A DNA stretch of 33,763 bases from an uncultured Bacteroides sp. (GCA_947074295.1 CAMTPC010000026.1:1-33763), one strand, 5' to 3'; positions 7,136 through 15,466 are shown, counted from the first letter of the stretch. Made by a program: numbers and translations. The notes: a model not told the origin generated them from the sequence alone.

Positions 7136-7999
7136 TCAAATATTTATGGTTTTAAAAAAGCGTTTTATAGTGGGGGTTTTAAATTGATAACCTGAATCTA
7201 GCATTTTAGCTGGATAGACCTGTTGTCCTTTTGTCAAATATTCCGCCCCTTTTCCCAATATCACTTGCAATATCCATTGTGGTATGGTAAACGTGGCAAT
7301 GCCTCCATAGTTATGTGATAGTAATAATGAAAAGACATTGTGCGATATTAAATCAGGAGCGACCAAATTGACCACACCATGAATCTCGGGATGATTGATG
7401 AGAAACTCCATGCCATGACAGACATCACGCATATCTACCCACGGCAAAGGTTGAGTTCCCGGCGCAATCGCCGCTCCTACCCTAAGCATCTTTAATGGAC
7501 GTAACATCTGCTCCATAGCACCTCCATCTGGTGATAAGACCACACCGAGACGAGTGATTACCAAACGAGTTTCAGGAGGACATTTGCGAGCTTCGGCTTC
7601 CCAAAGATGACATAGATCAGCTAAAAAGCCTTCTCCTTTTCTCGCTGTTGCTTCATCAAAGACTTTATCTTCGGCTGGGTAATAACCCACGGCCGATACC
7701 GAAATAAATAAACTAGGTTTGACAGACGCATGTCTTATTGCTTTCACCAAACGTCCTGTAGTCTCAACACGACTATGTACCAGTTCCTTCTGATAATACG
7801 AAGTCCACCGGTGGTTTAAAGATGCACCAGCCAGATTTATTACAACATCACAATGATTGATGATCTGCTGCAACTCCCCTTCCATCTCATCGCGAAACAT
7901 GACATGTTTTAAAGGTATGATATGATGTCCAAAATTGTCCAGATAAGCAGAAAGGTGAGTGCCAATAAAGCCACTTGCACCACTGATAGCAATATTCAT
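7136..7999 (-). CDS. TIGR01777-family NAD-dependent epimerase-like protein
   Basis: 287 residues from ATG 7999, which gives MNIAISGASGFIGTHLSAY with the Rossmann GASGFIG loop at the very N-terminus as in YfcH-type proteins. An upstream in-frame ATG at 8080 would add 27 hydrophobic residues and overlap the divergent promoter at 8058-8088, so it is rejected. Other family marks are NLAGASLNHRWT, RLGVVLSPDGGAM and PLPWVDMRDVCHGMEF. The enzyme is an extended SDR of unknown substrate. It is translated just before the GNAT gene, and the lytic transglycosylase is transcribed divergently. Confidence 0.9.
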   Translation of the reverse strand: MNIAISGASGFIGTHLSAYLDNFGHHIIPLKHVMFRDEMEGELQQIINHCDVVINLAGASLNHRWTSYYQKELVHSRVETTGRLVKAIRHASVKPSLFISVSAVGYYPAEDKVFDEATARKGEGFLADLCHLWEAEARKCPPETRLVITRLGVVLSPDGGAMEQMLRPLKMLRVGAAIAPGTQPLPWVDMRDVCHGMEFLINHPEIHGVVNLVAPDLISHNVFSLLLSHNYGGIATFTIPQWILQVILGKGAEYLTKGQQVYPAKMLDSGYQFKTPTIKRFFKTINI

Positions 8000-8057
8000 A
8001 ATGCGAAGTTTAAATATATCTAATATTAAAAAAACGAATGAAAAGGATAAAAAGTTC

Positions 8058-8088
8058 TTTGTGGCTGTTAAAAGGAACATTATCTTTG
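8058..8088 (+). promoter_or_regulatory. Promoter of lytic transglycosylase operon
   Basis: TTTG at 8058-8061, exactly 19 bases, then TATCTTTG at 8081-8088: a perfect Bacteroidetes promoter. The leader would be about 35 bases to ATG 8130. Confidence 0.88.
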
Positions 8089-8129
8089 CAAAAACAGGAT
8101 ATTACTTCCATCTATATTTACATACGTCC

Positions 8130-9110
8130 ATGAAATTACCTAAATTGCATACTTTTGTCAAAATCATTTTTCTCCTAGCACTTGGGGCTATCATTCCTCT
8201 TCTTACAGGAAGTAGACTACCTGAGCAAATGTTGGACAAGAATCAGTTTTCACCAACACTTGAAATTATCATTCCAGAAGTGCCTGAGAAAGCAATATTC
8301 GCTGGTGAAGAAATAGACCTTAGATCATATGATCGTCGAGAACGCATGGATAGAGAGCTTTTAGCTTTCACCTACATGCATTCCAATACATTGCAGACTT
8401 TAAAACGAGCCAACCGTTTCTTCCCTCAAATTGAACCAATATTGAAGGAAGAAGGTATACCCGATGATTTTAAATATTTAATGGCTATTGAAAGCAGCCT
8501 CAATACACTAGCCCGATCGCCTGCTGGTGCCGCCGGATTGTGGCAGATCATGCCGCAAACTGCGCGTGAACTAGGTCTAGAAGTGAATGACTATGTAGAT
8601 GAACGTTATGATATTGAAAAATCGACACGCGCCGCTTGCAAATACCTCAAACAGGCTTATGCAAAGTATGGTAATTGGATGTTGGTTTCTGCCTCTTACA
8701 ACGCGGGACAAGGCCGTATCTCTTCTTTATTGAAAAAGCAAAATGTGGAACATGGCATGGATTTATATCTAGTTGAGGAAACTTCACGCTATATGTTCAG
8801 ATTGCTGGCTGTCAAGGAGTTGTTTAAGAATCCAGCCCATTTTGGATTTGCACTTAGAAGTGAGCATTTATACCCGATCATCCCGTATACAACAGAGACA
8901 GTGACAAAGCCGATTGTAGATTTGGCTACATACGCTCAATCAAAAGGGATCACATATGCCCGTTTACGAGATGCCAATCCATGGCTACGAGGCTATACCC
9001 TTCCTAACAAAACTGGTAAACGATATATCATTAGAATACCCACAACTGAAGGAATCAGATATGAACCTAATAAAACTAAGGCACATAGTAAAGATTGGGT
9101 AGTGGACTAA
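8130..9110 (+). CDS. Lytic transglycosylase (SLT/GH23 domain, MltD-like)
   Basis: 326 residues from ATG 8130. An upstream open frame exists but starts before the promoter at 8058-8088. An N-terminal hydrophobic segment (VKIIFLLALGAIIPLLTG) is a signal anchor or signal peptide. The SLT domain spans about 105-235: catalytic Glu121 in AIESSLNT, then SPAGAAGLWQIMPQTA, then SASYNAGQGRI. It would cleave the peptidoglycan glycan strand in the periplasm, forming 1,6-anhydro-muropeptides. The C-terminal 70 residues (YTLPNKTGKRYIIRIP) resemble the spacer seen before LysM repeats, but no full LysM is present. The K+ channel gene follows after 19 bases, probably in the same operon. Confidence 0.9.
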   Translation: MKLPKLHTFVKIIFLLALGAIIPLLTGSRLPEQMLDKNQFSPTLEIIIPEVPEKAIFAGEEIDLRSYDRRERMDRELLAFTYMHSNTLQTLKRANRFFPQIEPILKEEGIPDDFKYLMAIESSLNTLARSPAGAAGLWQIMPQTARELGLEVNDYVDERYDIEKSTRAACKYLKQAYAKYGNWMLVSASYNAGQGRISSLLKKQNVEHGMDLYLVEETSRYMFRLLAVKELFKNPAHFGFALRSEHLYPIIPYTTETVTKPIVDLATYAQSKGITYARLRDANPWLRGYTLPNKTGKRYIIRIPTTEGIRYEPNKTKAHSKDWVVD

Positions 9111-9129
9111 AACTATAAAGAAAACGACA

Positions 9130-9987
9130 ATGATCACACAAGAAACTAACTTTAACCAAAGACTCAAGAAAAAACTATACTCTATCATATTCGAATCTGA
9201 CACACCTGCCGGTAAAGGATTTGATATTGTACTTATTATTTGCATTATTCTAAGCATCGCCTTAGCAATAGTAGAAAGCTTACAAGGAGTTTCTGTGGAA
9301 CTTCAGGCAACATTTATCATACTTGAATATATATTCACGGGGTTTTTCACCTTTGAGTATATCACGCGAATATATTGCTCGCCACACCCAAAAAAGTATA
9401 TCTTTAGTTTTTTTGGCATTATAGATTTGCTGGCGACGCTTCCGTTATATCTCGCATTCTTTCTACCAGGTGCACGCTATTTATTCGTCATCCGATCTTT
9501 CCGCATCATCCGCGTCTTTCGTATTTTCAAACTCTTCAATTTCTGGGTAGAGGGAGAGATGTTATTGACTGCTATCAAGCAAAGCAGCAAGAAAATTGTT
9601 GTTTTTTTTATATTTGTCATCATCCTAGTTGTATCAATAGGAACTTTGATGTACATGATTGAAGGTTCACAAAATGAATCAGCATTCAACAATATTCCCA
9701 ATAGTATTTATTGGGCTTGCGTGACAATGACCACTGTTGGTTATGGAGATATAACACCAGCTACAGCACTGGGTAAGTTCCTTTCAGCTTGTGTAATGGT
9801 TATAGGTTATACAATCATTGCAGTGCCCACAGGCATTGTCTCAGTATCCATGATGAAAGAACAAAAGAAGTACGCCAACTTCCCTTGCCCCAACTGCAGC
9901 AGTAAAGATCATGATATGAATGCGCTATTCTGTCATCATTGTGGTGCACCTCTTCACCCTAATGATGAAGTTTCGCAAACCGAATAA
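9130..9987 (+). CDS. Voltage-gated-type potassium channel with C-terminal zinc ribbon
   Basis: 285 residues with six membrane segments. S4 carries regularly spaced arginines (RYLFVIRSFRIIRVFRIFKLF, about 116-136), and the selectivity filter TTVGYGD lies at about 201-207 between S5 and S6. This is the Kv-like ion-transport family of the inner membrane. The cytoplasmic tail ends in a zinc ribbon with Cys253, Cys256, Cys268 and Cys271 (CPNC and CHHC), which simple bacterial Kv channels lack. The ribbon may sense redox state or metal, or aid assembly; that is inference. It lies 19 bases behind the lytic transglycosylase with no separate promoter visible. Confidence 0.9.
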   Translation: MITQETNFNQRLKKKLYSIIFESDTPAGKGFDIVLIICIILSIALAIVESLQGVSVELQATFIILEYIFTGFFTFEYITRIYCSPHPKKYIFSFFGIIDLLATLPLYLAFFLPGARYLFVIRSFRIIRVFRIFKLFNFWVEGEMLLTAIKQSSKKIVVFFIFVIILVVSIGTLMYMIEGSQNESAFNNIPNSIYWACVTMTTVGYGDITPATALGKFLSACVMVIGYTIIAVPTGIVSVSMMKEQKKYANFPCPNCSSKDHDMNALFCHHCGAPLHPNDEVSQTE

Positions 9988-10012
9988 CTAAAAGCCGTTT
10001 AAGTAGTTCAAA

Positions 10013-11413
10013 TTACCAACAAGAAATATCACCCTCAATATCGGGCATGTGTTCTTTCCTAAAAATAGGATCCTTGATACCCTCTTTACGCTGCATTCTA
10101 TAATCTTGAAGCAAACGGAAGGCATATTTGCCGAGAAGAATGATAGCTATAAGATTGCACATCGCCATCAACGCCATTGTGATATCTGCCAAAGCCCATA
10201 CCAACTCGAGTGTAGCCATCGATCCGAATATAACCATACCTCCAACCATCAAACGATAAACAAAGATCACCCATCGACAGGATTTCAGATATTTCATATT
10301 CACCTCACCATAGTAGTAGTTCCCTATAATACTTGTAAATGCGAAAACGAAAAGCGCTACTGCCACGATATACTCTCCGGCACTGCCAATTTCGCTGCAA
10401 AGGGCAGCTTGCGTCAATTGAATACCATTATGGGTATCAAGGAATTGATCACCACTGAACAATATAATAAAAGCTGTACATGAACAAATAACAAGTGTAT
10501 CAGTAAAAACTCCCAAGGCCTGTATCAGCCCTTGTTTAACGGGGTGAGAAGTGGTTGCCGAAGCAGCTACATTGGGGGCTGATCCCATTCCGGCTTCATT
10601 GCTAAACAAGCCGCGGCGTGCCCCTTGCATTATGGCAGCTCCAAACATACCCCCAGCAAATGAATCAAAAGCAAAAGCACTAGAGAATATAAGCTTGAAG
10701 ACAGCAGGAATCAGCTCGTAATTTAAAATAATTACAACCAACGTAACTAAAATATAGCCGATAGCCATAGTAGGAACAATAACATCGCTAAATTTAGCAA
10801 TACGATGAATGCCACCAAAAATAATGAGCAATGCGAGGATAGTGATAATGATACCGACTATTCTATTATCCCATCCAAAAGCCAGTTCAGCTGCTGCACA
10901 GATCGTATTGCTTTGAACTGAATTAAAAGCTAAACCAAATGTGACGATAATAAGGATGGCAAATACCACACCCATCCACCGTTTCTTTAATCCTAATTCC
11001 ATATAATAGGCTGGACCGCCAATAAATGAATCTTTCCCTTTCCTCTTATAAAGTTGCGCTAATGTCGACTCTACAAATGCGGATGCAGCACCCAATAACG
11101 CGATGAGCCACATCCAAAAAATAGCACCTGGCCCGCCCAATACTATAGCCGTAGCAACTCCAGCCATATTTCCTGTCCCGATACGGCTAGCCAACGAGAT
11201 CACGAAAGCTTGAAATGATGATATGTGTTTATCCCTGGCTCCGCCTTTCAGTGTTGAAGAAGCTAGGGATCTAAGCATTTCAGGAAACATACGAAACTGT
11301 ACGAACTGTGTTTTTATAGTGAACCACAAGGCACAAATGACAAGTAATGCAATCAATATATAGCTCCAAAGTAACTGATTGACAGAGTTGATATATTCAA
11401 AAAGGATATCCAT
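10013..11413 (-). CDS. AGCS-family sodium:alanine/glycine symporter
   Basis: 466 residues, the usual size, with about eleven membrane segments. Family features visible are the N-terminal FRMFPEMLRSL loop, RIGTGNMAGVATAIVLGGPGAIFWMW near residue 75, FIGGPAYYMELGLKKRW, and the signature region GARRGLFSNEAGMGSAPNVAA near residue 265. It would import small neutral amino acids with Na+. It starts 21 bases after the stop of the AlbA_2-domain gene on the same strand, so it may be co-transcribed with it. The C-terminal tail is charged and cytoplasmic. Confidence 0.93.
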   Translation of the reverse strand: MDILFEYINSVNQLLWSYILIALLVICALWFTIKTQFVQFRMFPEMLRSLASSTLKGGARDKHISSFQAFVISLASRIGTGNMAGVATAIVLGGPGAIFWMWLIALLGAASAFVESTLAQLYKRKGKDSFIGGPAYYMELGLKKRWMGVVFAILIIVTFGLAFNSVQSNTICAAAELAFGWDNRIVGIIITILALLIIFGGIHRIAKFSDVIVPTMAIGYILVTLVVIILNYELIPAVFKLIFSSAFAFDSFAGGMFGAAIMQGARRGLFSNEAGMGSAPNVAASATTSHPVKQGLIQALGVFTDTLVICSCTAFIILFSGDQFLDTHNGIQLTQAALCSEIGSAGEYIVAVALFVFAFTSIIGNYYYGEVNMKYLKSCRWVIFVYRLMVGGMVIFGSMATLELVWALADITMALMAMCNLIAIILLGKYAFRLLQDYRMQRKEGIKDPIFRKEHMPDIEGDISCW

Positions 11414-11434
11414 GTTTTTTCGTTTATATAGCTT

Positions 11435-12076
11435 CTATTTCAGTCGATAATAAAATAAATGATTCTCGAAAATGGGTTCTACAATATCATATCGGATCAA
11501 TTTTGCCAATAAATATTGTGCATCGCGGCGTGATGTTTTGGATTTCCTGCAATATCTGTTTAGTGATAATAAGGGTTCTTCTTTAAGCATATCGAGCAGT
11601 AATTGTTCTTTCTTGGTAAAAGTGATAATCTCTCCATTTGCCTTATCATTCTGCTTCCATAAACAAAGATGCACTGGAGTAGCCAGTATATTTTCATCAT
11701 GTATACGTACATAAGCCCACAATTTTCCGTTCTCATCTTTGGCCAATACAGGCTTATGCTCATTTTCCTCGATCTCTACAACCAATACCGAACGCCCATC
11801 AACTGATACAGTTTGCATAGTGATTTGTGGTTGCGGCGAACAATAAAGCTGCACGGCTGCTTCGATCATAAATCTTTCTTCATCCGAAGAAACACCAGCA
11901 ACCCTCCCATTATCTTTAACTCCAATTAACAATCTTCCACCTTCCGTATTTGCGAAAGCAGAGATAGATTTGGCTATTTTCCGAGAGTCAGAAATCTCAA
12001 ATTTGAAGTCCTGCTGCCCGTGTTCACCTTGAGCAATCCACGATTTAATAAGCGAATGAGATAAATTTGAATTCAT
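11435..12076 (-). CDS. AlbA_2 (Schlafen-like) domain protein with C-terminal winged helix
   Basis: 213 residues from ATG 12076 (MNSNLSHSLIKSWIAQGE). An upstream ATG at 12127 lies before the -7 promoter box at 12081-12088 and is rejected. The AlbA_2 domain is seen in QDFKFEISDSRKIAKSISA, FANTEGGRLLIGVKDNGRVAG (about 45-65), and VLVVEIEENEHKPVLA. The C-terminal 60 residues (TKKEQLLLDMLKEEP...RRDAQYLLAKLIRYDIVEP) look like a winged helix. Such proteins are usually annotated as putative DNA-binding or ATP-binding transcriptional regulators; the exact role is unproven. The AGCS symporter gene lies 21 bases downstream. Confidence 0.8.
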   Translation of the reverse strand: MNSNLSHSLIKSWIAQGEHGQQDFKFEISDSRKIAKSISAFANTEGGRLLIGVKDNGRVAGVSSDEERFMIEAAVQLYCSPQPQITMQTVSVDGRSVLVVEIEENEHKPVLAKDENGKLWAYVRIHDENILATPVHLCLWKQNDKANGEIITFTKKEQLLLDMLKEEPLLSLNRYCRKSKTSRRDAQYLLAKLIRYDIVEPIFENHLFYYRLK

Positions 12077-12080
12077 GCTG

Positions 12081-12088
12081 CAAAAATA
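12081..12088 (-). promoter_or_regulatory. -7 element of AlbA_2 gene, 4 bases from the start codon
   Basis: TATTTTTG on the minus strand ends four bases before ATG 12076, so the transcript would begin at or near the A of the start codon. A -33 element is not clear. Confidence 0.5.
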
Positions 12089-12180
12089 ATTAAAAAAGGA
12101 AAAGAACAGCATTCGCCTCTGTATCATGAGGATTTTTTTATAAAAAATGTGTAATCATTTAGATTTATCAGGAAAGAGTG

Positions 12181-12188
12181 TATTTTTG
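12181..12188 (+). promoter_or_regulatory. -7 element of histone H1-like gene
   Basis: TATTTTTG at 12181-12188, with TTTA at 12158-12161 in the -33 position (19-base spacing). The leader to ATG 12225 is about 30 bases. Confidence 0.6.
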
Positions 12189-12224
12189 CCTGAAATTATT
12201 AACGATATAACAAATAAAAGTGTC

Positions 12225-12398
12225 ATGAAAGAATTAATGGAAAAAATTGAAGAGTTAGTTGCTAACTTCAACAAAGATGCAGCTGACCAAATTGAAAAAG
12301 GAAACAAAGCTGCTGGAACTCGTGCTCGCAAATATTCTTTGGAAATTGAAAAAGCAATGAAGGAATTCCGTAAAGCATCTTTGGAAGCATCTAAATAA
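12225..12398 (+). CDS. Histone H1-like (Hc1-type) DNA-binding protein
   Basis: 57 residues from ATG 12225 (MKELMEKIEELVANFNKDAADQIEKG). An upstream ATG at 12147 precedes the promoter at 12181 and is rejected. The Lys- and Ala-rich sequence is a single long amphipathic helix pattern with GNKAAGTRARKYS in the centre, as in the short Bacteroidetes histone H1 family related to chlamydial Hc1. It probably binds DNA as a nucleoid-associated protein. Codons are regular and AT-rich, consistent with strong expression. It is monocistronic, with its own promoter and a terminator at 12423. Confidence 0.82.
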   Translation: MKELMEKIEELVANFNKDAADQIEKGNKAAGTRARKYSLEIEKAMKEFRKASLEASK

Positions 12399-12422
12399 TA
12401 ATACACTATATATTTTGTGTAT

Positions 12423-12452
12423 AAGCCGGACTCTCAAAAGTTCGGCTTTTTT
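12423..12452 (+). terminator. Terminator of histone H1-like gene
   Basis: AAGCCGGACT pairs with AGTTCGGCTT (one G-T pair), followed by TTTTTTG. Confidence 0.85.
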
Positions 12453-12453
12453 G

Positions 12454-12483
12454 TTGGTAATAGGAAGTTATTTCGTATTTTTG
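12454..12483 (+). promoter_or_regulatory. Promoter of conserved unknown gene
   Basis: TTG at 12454-12456 and TATTTTTG at 12476-12483 with 19-base spacing. The leader is about 35 bases. Confidence 0.72.
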
Positions 12484-12523
12484 CGCCCAAATATTATAAT
12501 TAATCATTTGTCAATCAAACTAC

Positions 12524-13165
12524 ATGAGCATATTTGCCAATCTATTTAAAAAGAATGCTGATGATAAAAAATCAGTAGGAAGCATAGAGGATTTCGTATC
12601 ACTGACTCGCGTTTATTTTCAATCTGTCATTGCCATTAATCTAGGTATAACCAATATACGCTTTATCCCCGATGTTGCTAACTTCAAACGTCTTTTCAAA
12701 ATACCTACTCAGGGTGGTAAATTAGGATTAGGCGAAAAATCGGCTGCAAAACGCATGTTGATGCAAGATTATGGACTGAGTGAATCGTTTTTTAAAGAAA
12801 TCGACTCTTCCGTGAAACGCAATTGTCGTAACCAGAATGATATCAATTCATATCTCTTCATGTATCAAGCTTTTTCCAATGATCTCATCATGCTGATGGG
12901 AAATCTGATGCAATGGAAGCTACGCCTCCCATCTTTTTTTAAAAGCGCACTTCGTACCATGACCGAGAAAACGATTCATGAAGTTTGTACAAAAACTGTT
13001 TGGAAAGCTGATGATGTTCACAAAACAGCAACAGCTGTAAAGCAATACAAGGAACGCCTTGGCTACTCGGAACAATGGATGACAGAGTATGCTTATAACA
13101 TATTGCTCCTCGCCAAAAAGGAGTCTAAGAATAAGCCAGACGCCAAGCAAGAAACAAAAGCTTAA
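12524..13165 (+). CDS. Conserved hypothetical protein (213 aa)
   Basis: I do not recognise a family. The protein is mostly helical and basic, without a signal peptide or convincing membrane segment. Its N-terminus, MSIFANLFKKN, is amphipathic and could touch a membrane. A central block, FKIPTQGGKLGLGEKSAAKRMLMQDYGL (about residues 60-88), is basic and glycine-rich. MYQAFSNDLIMLMGNLMQWKLRLPSF is hydrophobic. The tail is charged (KKESKNKPDAKQETKA). It has its own promoter and a very strong terminator, so it is a genuine monocistronic gene. Confidence 0.72.
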   Translation: MSIFANLFKKNADDKKSVGSIEDFVSLTRVYFQSVIAINLGITNIRFIPDVANFKRLFKIPTQGGKLGLGEKSAAKRMLMQDYGLSESFFKEIDSSVKRNCRNQNDINSYLFMYQAFSNDLIMLMGNLMQWKLRLPSFFKSALRTMTEKTIHEVCTKTVWKADDVHKTATAVKQYKERLGYSEQWMTEYAYNILLLAKKESKNKPDAKQETKA

Positions 13166-13184
13166 TCTCTTTATTTAAATTGAT

Positions 13185-13226
13185 ATAGTAACAGCGCCGA
13201 AGAAAAATCTTCGGCGCTTTTACTAT
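13185..13226. terminator. Strong terminator after unknown gene
   Basis: The core stem AGCGCCGAAGA/TCTTCGGCGCT (from 13193) with a short A-rich loop is followed by TTTT. Outer pairing ATAGTA (13185-13190) with TACTAT (13221-13226) extends it. Confidence 0.92.
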
Positions 13227-13321
13227 ATTATATTCACAGAACATATTTTCTAAGTATTAATTATCTATACATCGTCATAACTCTACAAGATTATTACGAT
13301 ATTTGTCTTAAACAAAATACA

Positions 13322-13906
13322 ATGAATTTACCTGCAATCGAACAACATCCATTAGAACCCTTCATGCCTTCTAACGCCAAAATATTGATGTTAGGCAGTT
13401 TTCCACCGCAACAAAAGAGATGGGCCATGGATTTTTATTACCCGAATTTCACCAATGACATGTGGCGCATTATGGGCTTACTGTTTCATAACGATAAAAG
13501 CTATTTTATCGACCAAGAAAACAAGACTTTCCATCTGAATAAAATTATTGAACTACTCAATGATAAAGGTATAGCCATCTTTGATACCGCAACCCACATC
13601 AGACGTCTGCAAGACAATGCTTCAGATAAGTTTCTAGAAATAGTAAAACCCACTGACGTCAAAGCCCTGTTGGCCCAACTCAAGCTATGTAAAGCCATAA
13701 TGACTACTGGTGAAAAAGCAACAGATACACTTTGCGATCTTCTACAAATAGATAAACCTAAAGTGGGCGATTTCGTTGAATTCATTTTTGAAGAGCGTTC
13801 TATGCGTCTTTACAGGATGCCTTCTTCGTCACGTGCCTACCCTATAGCTATAGATAAAAAGGCTAGCAGCTATCGAATTTTATTTCAAGACTTACAAATG
13901 CTATAA
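13322..13906 (+). CDS. Uracil-DNA glycosylase superfamily protein
   Basis: 194 residues. The motif GSFPP at 25-29, followed by DFYYPNFTNDMWRIMG, and PSSSRAYP at 167-174 fit the UDG superfamily. The layout is closest to the Mug/TDG or hypoxanthine-DNA glycosylase branch, where a G-S-F-P motif replaces GQDPYH and the second motif is P-S-x-S. It would remove deaminated bases from DNA. The precise substrate cannot be assigned. The start at ATG 13322 gives a short N-terminus before motif 1, as expected. The ArsC-like gene follows after 12 bases, so the two are likely one operon. Confidence 0.8.
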   Translation: MNLPAIEQHPLEPFMPSNAKILMLGSFPPQQKRWAMDFYYPNFTNDMWRIMGLLFHNDKSYFIDQENKTFHLNKIIELLNDKGIAIFDTATHIRRLQDNASDKFLEIVKPTDVKALLAQLKLCKAIMTTGEKATDTLCDLLQIDKPKVGDFVEFIFEERSMRLYRMPSSSRAYPIAIDKKASSYRILFQDLQML

Positions 13907-13918
13907 AACGATTTAAAT

Positions 13919-14272
13919 ATGAAAGCTTTATTTTTACAGTATCCAGCTTGTAGCACTTGCCGCAAAGCGCAAAAATGGCTGAATGATAATAATATCAATT
14001 ATGTTAGCCGCCCAATAATAGAAGAGCATCCTAATGTAGAAGAATTGAGAACATGGATCACAAGAAGTGGCTTGCCCATTAAAAGATTCTTCAATACAAG
14101 TGGTCTTGTCTATAAGGAACTCCAGTTAAAAGACAAACTTCCATTCATGACAGATGAAGAGCAAATCGCATTATTGGCCAGCAATGGCAAGTTGGTAAAA
14201 AGGCCATTACTAGTTACAGAAGATCGTGTTTTAGTCGGATTTAAGCCTGAAGAATGGGAAATATTAAAATAA
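13919..14272 (+). CDS. ArsC/Spx/YffB-family protein
   Basis: 117 residues with thioredoxin-like fold features: the N-terminal strand then PACSTCRKAQKWL with Cys11 and Cys14, and KRPLLVTEDRVLVGFKPEEW near the C-terminus with the conserved RP before the last strand. This matches the arsenate reductase-related family. The CxxC pair is closer to Spx/YffB than to glutaredoxin-type ArsC, so a redox role is as likely as arsenate reduction. It lies 12 bases behind the glycosylase gene. No arsenic-resistance genes are nearby. Confidence 0.85.
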   Translation: MKALFLQYPACSTCRKAQKWLNDNNINYVSRPIIEEHPNVEELRTWITRSGLPIKRFFNTSGLVYKELQLKDKLPFMTDEEQIALLASNGKLVKRPLLVTEDRVLVGFKPEEWEILK

Positions 14273-14296
14273 TTCGTCTTTTCTTCAACATTGGTC

Positions 14297-14326
14297 TTGC
14301 ATATTAAAATCTTTATTCTACCTTTG
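14297..14326 (+). promoter_or_regulatory. Promoter of tRNA-Trp
   Basis: TTG at 14297-14299, 19 bases, then TACCTTTG at 14319-14326, about 12 bases before the mature tRNA. Confidence 0.82.
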
Positions 14327-14337
14327 CAGCCGCAAAC

Positions 14338-14410
14338 ACGGGAGTAGCTCAGTTGGTAGAGCACCGGTCTCCAAAACCGGGTGTCGGGAGTTCGAGCCTC
14401 TCCTCCCGTG
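14338..14410 (+). tRNA. tRNA-Trp (CCA)
   Basis: A 73-base cloverleaf. The acceptor stem ACGGGAG pairs with CTCCCGT, the anticodon stem is CCGGT/ACCGG with loop CTCCAAA giving anticodon CCA, the T-loop is TTCGAGC, and the discriminator is G. CCA is not encoded. Confidence 0.97.
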
Positions 14411-14419
14411 CTGATCGCA

Positions 14420-14461
14420 AAAAAATCCGCTAAAGTATTTATTACTCTAGCGGATTTTTCT
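14420..14461. terminator. Terminator of tRNA-Trp (and of pyridoxamine kinase gene)
   Basis: AAAAAATCCGCTA at 14420-14432 pairs with TAGCGGATTTTTC at 14448-14460. A/T runs on both sides make it usable in both directions. Confidence 0.88.
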
Positions 14462-14477
14462 TTTATGCAGACACCAT

Positions 14478-15353
14478 CTAAATCAACTCGTAGCTATTGC
14501 TTTGAATAGGCATATCAAGATTATGAAGAACCTTTTCTAGTAATATCCCTTCTCTATTATCATACTCATATCCAAAAGTTGCACGGATGCCTTGAAGAAT
14601 AAACTGCGCAGCCCTATCTAATGCAACTGGAAGACTATCTCCTTGCAACAAAGCACCAGTTATGACGCTAGTGAATGTATCACCTGTACCCGGGTAGTGA
14701 GCTGGCAGATAAGAGCATGTTATTTTCCAATATTTATCACCTTCCCTATTATAAGCATAAACAGCCGTGACACGCGGGTCATCTATAACAGGTACACTCG
14801 TTATTATGACTATCTCAGGACCTCTGTCAGATAATTGCTTCAAATATTTTTTCAGCTCTTCGTCACTGAGCTGTTCCTTATAAGGCAAATCTAGAAGATA
14901 GAACAATTCGGTTAAATTGGGGGTAATGACATCTGCATGTGCGATGAACTGTTGCATCTCTTTCACCATCTCCATATCAAAATTGGCATAAAGCTTACCA
15001 TTATCACCCAAGACTGGGTCGATTACAACCAAACTAGCATCTGTACGAAATCCATTAATGAAAGCACTTACAATATGTACCTGATCTGGAGAACCTAAAT
15101 AACCAGTATAAAAAGCATCAAACTGCACATCCAGCTCTTTCCATTGTTCGATAATACGTGGCATCTCATCTGTCAAATCTAGAAATGAAAAAGATGGATA
15201 TTGCGTATGGTTAGACAATACCGCTGTAGGTAGTGGACAAACTTGAAATCCCATCGTAGAAAGTATAGGAATAACCACTGTTAAAGAGACCCGCCCCATA
15301 CACGAAATATCATGCACGGCAGCTACCTTTTTTACTCTATTGATACATTTCAT
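14478..15353 (-). CDS. Pyridoxamine kinase (PdxY-type)
   Basis: 291 residues of the ribokinase fold. KVAAVHDISCMGRVSLTVVIPILSTMG at the N-terminus, VIDPVLGDNGKLY in the middle, TPNLTELFYLL, and HYPGTGDTFTSVITGALLQG with catalytic Asp225 identify the PdxK/PdxY/ThiD group. The early HDISCMG motif is typical of pyridoxamine kinases in anaerobes. It phosphorylates B6 vitamers for PLP salvage in the cytoplasm. The start at ATG 15353 fits the family N-terminus. An AATCTTTG box (15405-15412, minus strand) could be a one-mismatch -7 element. Confidence 0.9.
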   Translation of the reverse strand: MKCINRVKKVAAVHDISCMGRVSLTVVIPILSTMGFQVCPLPTAVLSNHTQYPSFSFLDLTDEMPRIIEQWKELDVQFDAFYTGYLGSPDQVHIVSAFINGFRTDASLVVIDPVLGDNGKLYANFDMEMVKEMQQFIAHADVITPNLTELFYLLDLPYKEQLSDEELKKYLKQLSDRGPEIVIITSVPVIDDPRVTAVYAYNREGDKYWKITCSYLPAHYPGTGDTFTSVITGALLQGDSLPVALDRAAQFILQGIRATFGYEYDNREGILLEKVLHNLDMPIQSNSYELI

Positions 15354-15454
15354 ATCATTCTTGTTAATAAGTAGTGATAAGAATAGAATCTTTTCATTAT
15401 AACAAAGATTCTATAAATTTGATTTGCCATTTTCAGTATGCAAAAGCCTTTTTG

Positions 15455-15462
15455 TACCTTTG
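15455..15462 (+). promoter_or_regulatory. -7 element of DUF454 gene, 4 bases from the start codon
   Basis: TACCTTTG at 15455-15462, followed by C and then ATG at 15467. The transcript should start at or inside the start codon. The -33 element is unclear. Confidence 0.6.
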
Positions 15463-15466
15463 CATT

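Noticed and set aside
10049..10483. 144-codon plus-strand frame inside the AGCS symporter gene
   Set aside because: Antisense to a clear transporter; His/Cys-rich low-quality peptide.
12077..12127. Longer N-terminus of the AlbA_2 protein starting at 12127
   Set aside because: The extension lies upstream of the -7 promoter box and reads as hydrophobic junk (FFSFFNYF).
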